Assembly: GCF_011397635.1 (NCBI RefSeq)
Contig: NC_064760.1
Span: 24,997,356 to 25,061,355, forward strand
Source: Epinephelus fuscoguttatus
Taxonomy: Eukaryota > Chordata > Actinopteri > Perciformes > Serranidae
Reading direction: 5' to 3'
Length of the DNA: 64,000 nt
The notes under the pieces are model-generated. The model did not search any database, was not told the origin of the DNA, and saw nothing but the letters and a program-made list of their open reading frames with translations. Position 1 is the first letter of the stretch, and every line of letters starts with the position of its first letter. Both the position numbers and the translations under genes were made by a program. Positions 58,822 through 64,000 of the stretch are shown here, one piece after another.

Positions 58822-60096
58822 GCTGCGGTTATCTGATAAGACACTTGTTTCGTCGCACAGCTTGACTCGGTTCTTTGAAAAACTGCACTCTGTGAAGTTG
58901 TTTTATTTATTACTCCATACAGTTCCCTCATTTTTTATTTTCATGTTGAATTCAAAGTCAATAAGCTACTGTAATTTTTAAGTTTTTATGTTCTCAACCA
59001 TGTTGTGAATTTTTAAAAAATGATTCCATGAAATAAAACAGATCTAATGTAGCCACACTGATGTAAATGCACTGATAAGAGTCTCAAAGACTTAATTGTT
59101 TTCTCTTTTATTGCTGTGTTAAGAGTGATGAGAATAAACGATGCACTTAAACTTTTTATTGATCATAAATCTATTTTGAGCACAATGAATTTCGAAATTA
59201 AACAGAGCATTATATTCAAACCGAGCCATAAATCCCATTTTACAAAATAATGGAGTGTTGAAATATTTTGTAAAAGAAGACATGGAGCATTAAAGGAATA
59301 CTTCACCCACAGAATGACCATTTGTATATCAGTGAGTCCTCCTATGACCTTGAATTTGTGAAGAAAACTTTATTTTTCTGTCACACCTATACAGAAAAAT
59401 GCAAACATACTGATTCAATGTTTGACAGGTGACCGCGTTTAACAGCAGCAAAACTACATTGAAGCATCAGTTTACAAGCTCTTGCACAACTCGTGTAGTA
59501 TAACCCAAGTCTCATTTATCCAGTCATATCCCAAACACATGCATTTTCACAACTAACTAATTTTCAGATGGTCATTTTGTGGGTGAAGTATTCCTTTAAT
59601 ATCACCATAAAGTGCAGACTAAGAAGTATAATTCTAATCTTTATGGCATTACATTTAGATTTGAGAGACAGAACCAGTCACCAGTGCTATCTTGAAATGC
59701 AAATGAGATTTTTTGTTTATGCAATTCAACTACAATTCTCCACATAAGACTGAACATGGTAGTGTTTTAGTAAGAGCTAAGGTTAAGGAGTGCTGCCAGT
59801 TTGTTCATAAGCTTTTTTTTTTCTTCCAAGAACTTGAATACTTGTCTGAGATGTCAAAACTGCCCCGAGCATTTCCTTCCTCAAAAATGCACATTGTATA
59901 TTTAAAGTTCAACTCGTTAGTAACTGTGACAGGCTCAAATGAAACTATCAAGTTAACAGTGACATGATGTAAATGTATAACTACATGAGTATCCTTTACT
60001 TTGATCTCCCACAGGAGACCACTACTAGACCAGTACACTAGTTTGATCTGCTCTACATGCAGCACCAGAGGAGGCACAGCGGCTCGGTTTCAGGCG
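58822..60096. other. Shared 3' interval of zbtb5 (+) and grhpr (-)
   Basis: Both genes end here. zbtb5 has AATAAA at 59032-59037 and a second candidate at 59132-59137. On the minus strand AATAAA at 59155-59160 could end grhpr, giving it a 3' UTR of about 940 bases that would include the MITE at 59294-59595. No other coding content. Confidence 0.5.
59294..59595. mobile_element. TTAA-flanked MITE, 302 bp, in the presumed grhpr 3' UTR
   Basis: Ends AGGAATACTTCACCCACA and its reverse complement TGTGGGTGAAGTATTCCT are perfect inverted repeats, and similarity continues into AATGACCAT. TTAA direct repeats flank the element (59290-59293 and 59596-59599). It is noncoding, with the same target preference and the same AGG start as the larger element at 26583-27724, but an otherwise unrelated sequence. 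Confidence 0.85.
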
Positions 60097-63000
60097 TTAG
60101 AAGGTGAGTTCACTGGGCATGTCTGTGCCCTGTAAACCTGCCAGCAGGTTTTGAGCTGACAGAGCTCCCATGACACCTCTCGTGGAGTAGGTGGCGCTGC
60201 CGATGTGTGGCAACACCACTGCACAAGATAGGAGAGGACGGAAAAAAATATCAAGTTAAAACCAGGAAGCAAAGTGAGAAAAGAGGCAAAACAAAAAACA
60301 ACGTCTTGTCTACTCACCGCAGTTTTTAAGTGTCAGAAGAGGGTGATCTGTTGGGAGTGGCTCAGGTGTTGTGACATCTAGTCCGGCTGCAGCTATCTGT
60401 CCGCTGCTCAAAGCCTTGTACAGATCCTCCTGGTTCACCACAGCTCCCCTAAAACCAATAATTCACCACATCTTTATCCTTAAGTATTTTAAGCACAGAC
60501 AACAGCTATGTCTCTAAACCAATACTTCTCCCATAATGCACCCCCACGTTCGAGCTGCTTTAGAGGCCTACCTGCTGGAATTGACGAAGACTGCTGTGTT
60601 CTTCATCTTGCTGAAGAAGGCCTTGTCACACAGACCCTGAGTTTCTGGCGTCAGGGAACAGGAAACAACCACAAAGTCGCTCTCAGACACAAGTGTGTCC
60701 AGGGGAACTGTTCAACAGAGAGGAGAGAAGAAGGAAGAGAGGACACATCAAATTTTAATTTTTTTAAAAATGTATTTAACCCATATTTAACCAGGTAAGT
60801 CCTGTTGAGATCAACTATCTCTTTTACAAGGGAGACCTGGCCAAGACAGCATCACACAAACATTTCAGCCAAACACCCGCACAATACAAAACACAAAAGA
60901 TATATAGTTACATGTAGAAATATTAAAGACATATGCTCAACACAGATATTTGGAAAACTGGAAAAATGTAACAGTGCAGCAGTGATGACTTGTGTATGTC
61001 AACCCTCCATCAGCAGAGTGATCACACTGACAATTGACAACACTTTCACAGTCAGCAGTTCATTTCATTTCCACTGGGTGTCCACACTTTACAGGCCCAC
61101 AAAGGGTGTGTCTGTGACAACCAATCACATCTGTTAAAAGAATGCATCATACCTAGCAACGGGTTCAACCACATGTCATTACTAAGGTAAAAGTTTCTGT
61201 CTGTTCCTTGCTCAGAGCTGCTCTGAGAACTTTACTAAATCACTCATAAGCTAGGACTCCTCACTAAAAGTTTTTAGGCTAAGCTCTGTGAGAGTGTTCT
61301 CAGAATGTTTATGAATACGGCCCCTGGGGTTTAAAAGAATGGGAGTCATCAAGCCAAATACCGAGATATTTGTAACAAATGACAACCTCAAACTTATTTC
61401 CAAAATATGCAGCCCTATTCACCAAAATCCATTATTTTCATTCGATAGTTTTATAATCTTGGTAGATTTTTTTTTTTACTTCTTCTGTCTCCTTTCACTG
61501 TGTCAGTTTCTCCTCTTTTTCTTACCAAACTCTCCATTCACTTCAGCAGCACAAGCCTTGGCAGTTCTCCCAGAGTACAGCAGCCTCTTCACTCCGAAGG
61601 GCATGAGTCTCCGAGCTATGGCCATGCCTGAACACGAACACAACCACTTATTCAGCTACAAACAGGTGTTACACTTCAGGAGACAAATAATATCACACAA
61701 TACTAGTTAGGTATGACTCCACAGGATTTGAACACAGGATCCACTCCTATGATATTACATGCTGCCAAAGTAAATGGAGCGGCAAATGCAAGCCTTACCG
61801 ATGCGTCCCAGTCCGATAACTCCTACTGTGCTGCCAGAAAGACCATAACCACACAGCCAGAGAGGCTTCCATGAGCTCCAGCCTCCACTGAGAGAGAGGA
61901 GGAGAGACAGTATGACCACTGTGTCACTCAGTCAGAGTGGACAGTAATAAGTGTACATGTGGAACTTGGTGAGACTGACTTTTTGACCTCCTCCACTCCC
62001 TCTGGTAATCTGCGAGCAGTGGCCAGCAGCAGAGCCACGGTCAGTTCAGCTGTGGCGTCAGTCAGGACATCTGGAGTGTATCCAACACGTATACCACTGG
62101 ACATAACAAATGGCAATATAACTCAGAGGCCACATGACACGTCTGCATACTAGTAGACGGTTGGTTTTAAAAGTATAAGCCACTTTTTTTTTTTTTTTTT
62201 GGAACGTCACCTACCGTTTTTTGATTTCGTTGATAGCCAAGTGGTCAAATCCCACTGACAGGGTGCTGATTACTTTCAGGTTTGGCCCTGGAATCAGACT
62301 GACCAGCTGAAACACTGAAATCTAGACACTTGATCAACACACTGTGACTACAGTTTGATGTGTTTTAATTGGAGCTGAAACAATTAATGGATTAGTTGAT
62401 CGATAGAGAATAAATCTGCAACAATTTTGATAATCACTTTATAAAATGCATTTTATAAAAGGAAAAAAAATCTCTGGTTGTGTGGAATTGTTTTTTTCTT
62501 CTTTCCTTTAATTGTAAATTACAGTGTCTATAAAAAGTGAGCATCTACCAAGAGGGTGTTCATGTTTCATTGACTTACAAAACTGAATCAAAGTAGGTGC
62601 CCTTAGAGAATTGTAACTGAATCAGAATCACCTGTTTTGGCCAAGTGTGTGTACAAATACCGGGAATTTGACTCCTTTTTTTTTTTGCTCTCATGTACTT
62701 ACACAGAAATAGACAGCTAGGAACAAGGACAACAATGCTGGATAAATAGAGGCAGAGAATAGACAGAACTATTATGTACACAAGTATGTGTGGAAAAAAG
62801 GTGTTTATATAAATATATTAATATATATGTAAAAAAACACCAATGGACAACAATAAAAATAACATAAAAACAAAAATCTAAATACATGAGGGCTTGAACT
62901 AACAATTATGTTCATAGTCAGAGTATCTACTAAGAGTTTTCTTGATTAATCGATTAGTTGTTTTGGCTATAAAATGTCAGAAAATAGAGGACAATGTCAA

Positions 63001-63980
63001 TCTGTGTCTCCCAAAGCCCAAGATGAAGTCCTCAAATGTCTTGTTCCGTCACCAAACCCAAAACTATTTAGTTAACTGTCATAGGGGAGTGAAGACACTA
63101 GAAAATATTCACATTTAAGAAGCTGGAATCTCTTAAAAAATCACTAACATTCATTCATTATTTATCAAGTTTGCTGGCAATTACTTTAATAGCTGACAGC
63201 TAATTAATTGTTGCAGCTCTATATAAAAGCTGAGTGTTCTGTAACTTGTAAACTATACAAATAGTGCAAAGAAATAAATATTGAATGGATATACATTGAC
63301 CCTATGTGCATGTATACATGGCTATATTCTGTATATACAGGATGCAGGATTTATATTGACACTGACAGATGATGTGTACATATATAGAAAAATATGGTGC
63401 AACAAAAGAAGCAAAATGAAGCGTACCTGCAGCATCCAGGACCTCAGCATCGATCTTGTCTGACAGCATACACAGGAGACCATGAGCCCCCTGCACACCT
63501 TTGAGGAGGTCTTCCCTCGGCACGGGTTCATCAGAGTCCCACAGAGACACCTCACAGCTGTTTCCATGGAGACAGAGAAGGACCAAATGAATGGGATGGC
63601 ATGTCATTCAGTCATACAGGCTGATTCAGGCTGATAGGCTGAGGGACCTGACTGTGGTGATAGATATGTGTGTGTGTGTGTGTGTGAGCTGAGAGAGGTC
63701 ACGGTTAATTTTTAGATCTCATACTTTCTATTGGCTACTGAAGTGTGTAACATGAACCCAAGCAAAACTAATGACTGCCTGGTGGTCTGCCGCACCGTGC
63801 AGCTGAAATGAAAGCAGTCAGGATCCACTGGGAATTACAGCGACATAGTTTGCACACAGTTTGTAAATGTTGCCTTGACAGTAACCGTTAGATGACTGTT
63901 AAGATAAGTGCATACACTCCAGCCGTTGACAGGATCTTCATCCCCTCCTGCGGGATGCGCCTCGTCACGAACACCTTCAT
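60097..63980 (-). CDS. grhpr: Glyoxylate reductase/hydroxypyruvate reductase
   Basis: Cytosolic and mitochondrial 2-hydroxyacid dehydrogenase that reduces glyoxylate to glycolate and hydroxypyruvate to D-glycerate with NAD(P)H; human loss causes primary hyperoxaluria type 2. Nine exons (5' to 3'): 63980-63916, 63557-63427, 62287-62215, 62096-61980, 61887-61799, 61627-61526, 60707-60572, 60448-60318, 60218-60097. They total 966 nt, 321 residues from [10 protein letters not shown]. Human has six more N-terminal residues, and the frame stays open upstream to the window edge, so the true start may lie beyond 64000. Landmarks are [30 protein letters not shown] (cofactor GxGxxG), catalytic Arg in VNSSRGAVV, Glu in DVTTPEPLP and His in [14 protein letters not shown]. 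The C-terminus PSELTF parallels human PSELKL. All joins keep frame and all donors are GT. Confidence 0.96.
60755..61000. repeat. Dispersed repeat in grhpr intron 6
   Basis: TTTAACCAGGTAAGTCCTGT, then TGAGATCAA, CTCTTTTACAAGGGAGACC and TGGCCAAGACAGCA is a word series seen very often in vertebrate introns. It is noncoding with indistinct borders. Confidence 0.55.
62370..63219. mobile_element. ATTAAT-type MITE, copy 3 of 3, interrupted by another repeat
   Basis: The left end AGCTGAAACAATTAATGGAT and the right end, reverse complemented, AGCTGCAACAATTAATTAGC are inverted repeats. The right half (62937-63219) contains GATTAATCGATTAGTTG, CCCAAAGCCCAAGATGA and AGAAGCTGGAATC. A different repeat (CTGAATCAGAATCACCTGTT, TTGGCCAAGTGTGTGTACA; about 62618-62890) sits inside it, so the parent element is about 0.55 kb. 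It occupies grhpr intron 2. Confidence 0.6.
62618..62890. repeat. TTGGCCAAGTGTGT-type repeat nested in the MITE
   Basis: AATCAGAATCACCTGTTTTG, GGCCAAGTGTGTGTACAAAT and GGGAATTTGACTCC are the start of a common fish interspersed repeat, followed by AT-rich sequence. It is nested between the two halves of the surrounding MITE. Confidence 0.5.
63667..63687. repeat. (GT)10 microsatellite
   Basis: Short GT array in grhpr intron 1. Confidence 0.9.
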
Positions 63981-64000
63981 GAGTTTACCAACTGTCTGCA

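Overview
The window is vertebrate nuclear DNA, almost certainly from a spiny-rayed (percomorph) teleost. Its multi-exon genes have short GT-AG introns and closely match human proteins. The introns are full of fish-type hAT, Tc1 and TTAA-flanked DNA elements, LINE ends and long CA/GT microsatellites. I see no rRNA, tRNA, CRISPR array or bacterial operon.

Layout, left to right: ints10 (minus, bases 1-9343, last exon cut by the window edge) codes for Integrator subunit 10. It lies head-to-head with slc25a51 (plus, coding exon 12512-13447), the mitochondrial NAD+ carrier, across a promoter interval with a CRE palindrome and an NRF-1 palindrome. About 3.5 kb of intergenic DNA follows, with a LINE relic split by another element. 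Then comes frmpd1 (minus, coding 19728-42576 in 15 coding exons, untranslated first exon near 52.65-52.87 kb), a PDZ-FERM scaffold of 1685 residues. Divergent from it is tomm5 (plus, 54225-54697, two exons, 51 residues), then zbtb5 (plus, 56794-58821, one coding exon, 675 residues). grhpr (minus, 60097-63980, nine exons, 321 residues from the first visible Met) is tail-to-tail with zbtb5.

Exon phases were worked out by hand. The frmpd1, tomm5 and grhpr exon sums are multiples of three, and all joins in ints10 keep frame. From memory, grhpr, zbtb5, tomm5, frmpd1 and slc25a51 lie in this order and relative orientation on human 9p13, where other genes are interspersed. ints10 is on human 8p, so that join is fish-specific or rearranged. 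The genes are not one pathway: three act in or with mitochondria or metabolism (slc25a51, tomm5, grhpr), one in snRNA 3'-end processing (ints10), one in transcription (zbtb5) and one in G-protein/polarity scaffolding (frmpd1).

The most interesting signals concern RNA processing and mobile DNA: a U12-type intron in ints10 that also holds a long inverted repeat; a GC-AG intron in ints10 whose 3' end is rich in TG; a frmpd1 3' splice site whose pyrimidine tract is a (TG)17 microsatellite; a 1.1-kb TTAA-flanked element carrying an acidic reading frame; several hAT-like elements with recognisable 8-bp target duplications; and a start-stop uORF before slc25a51.
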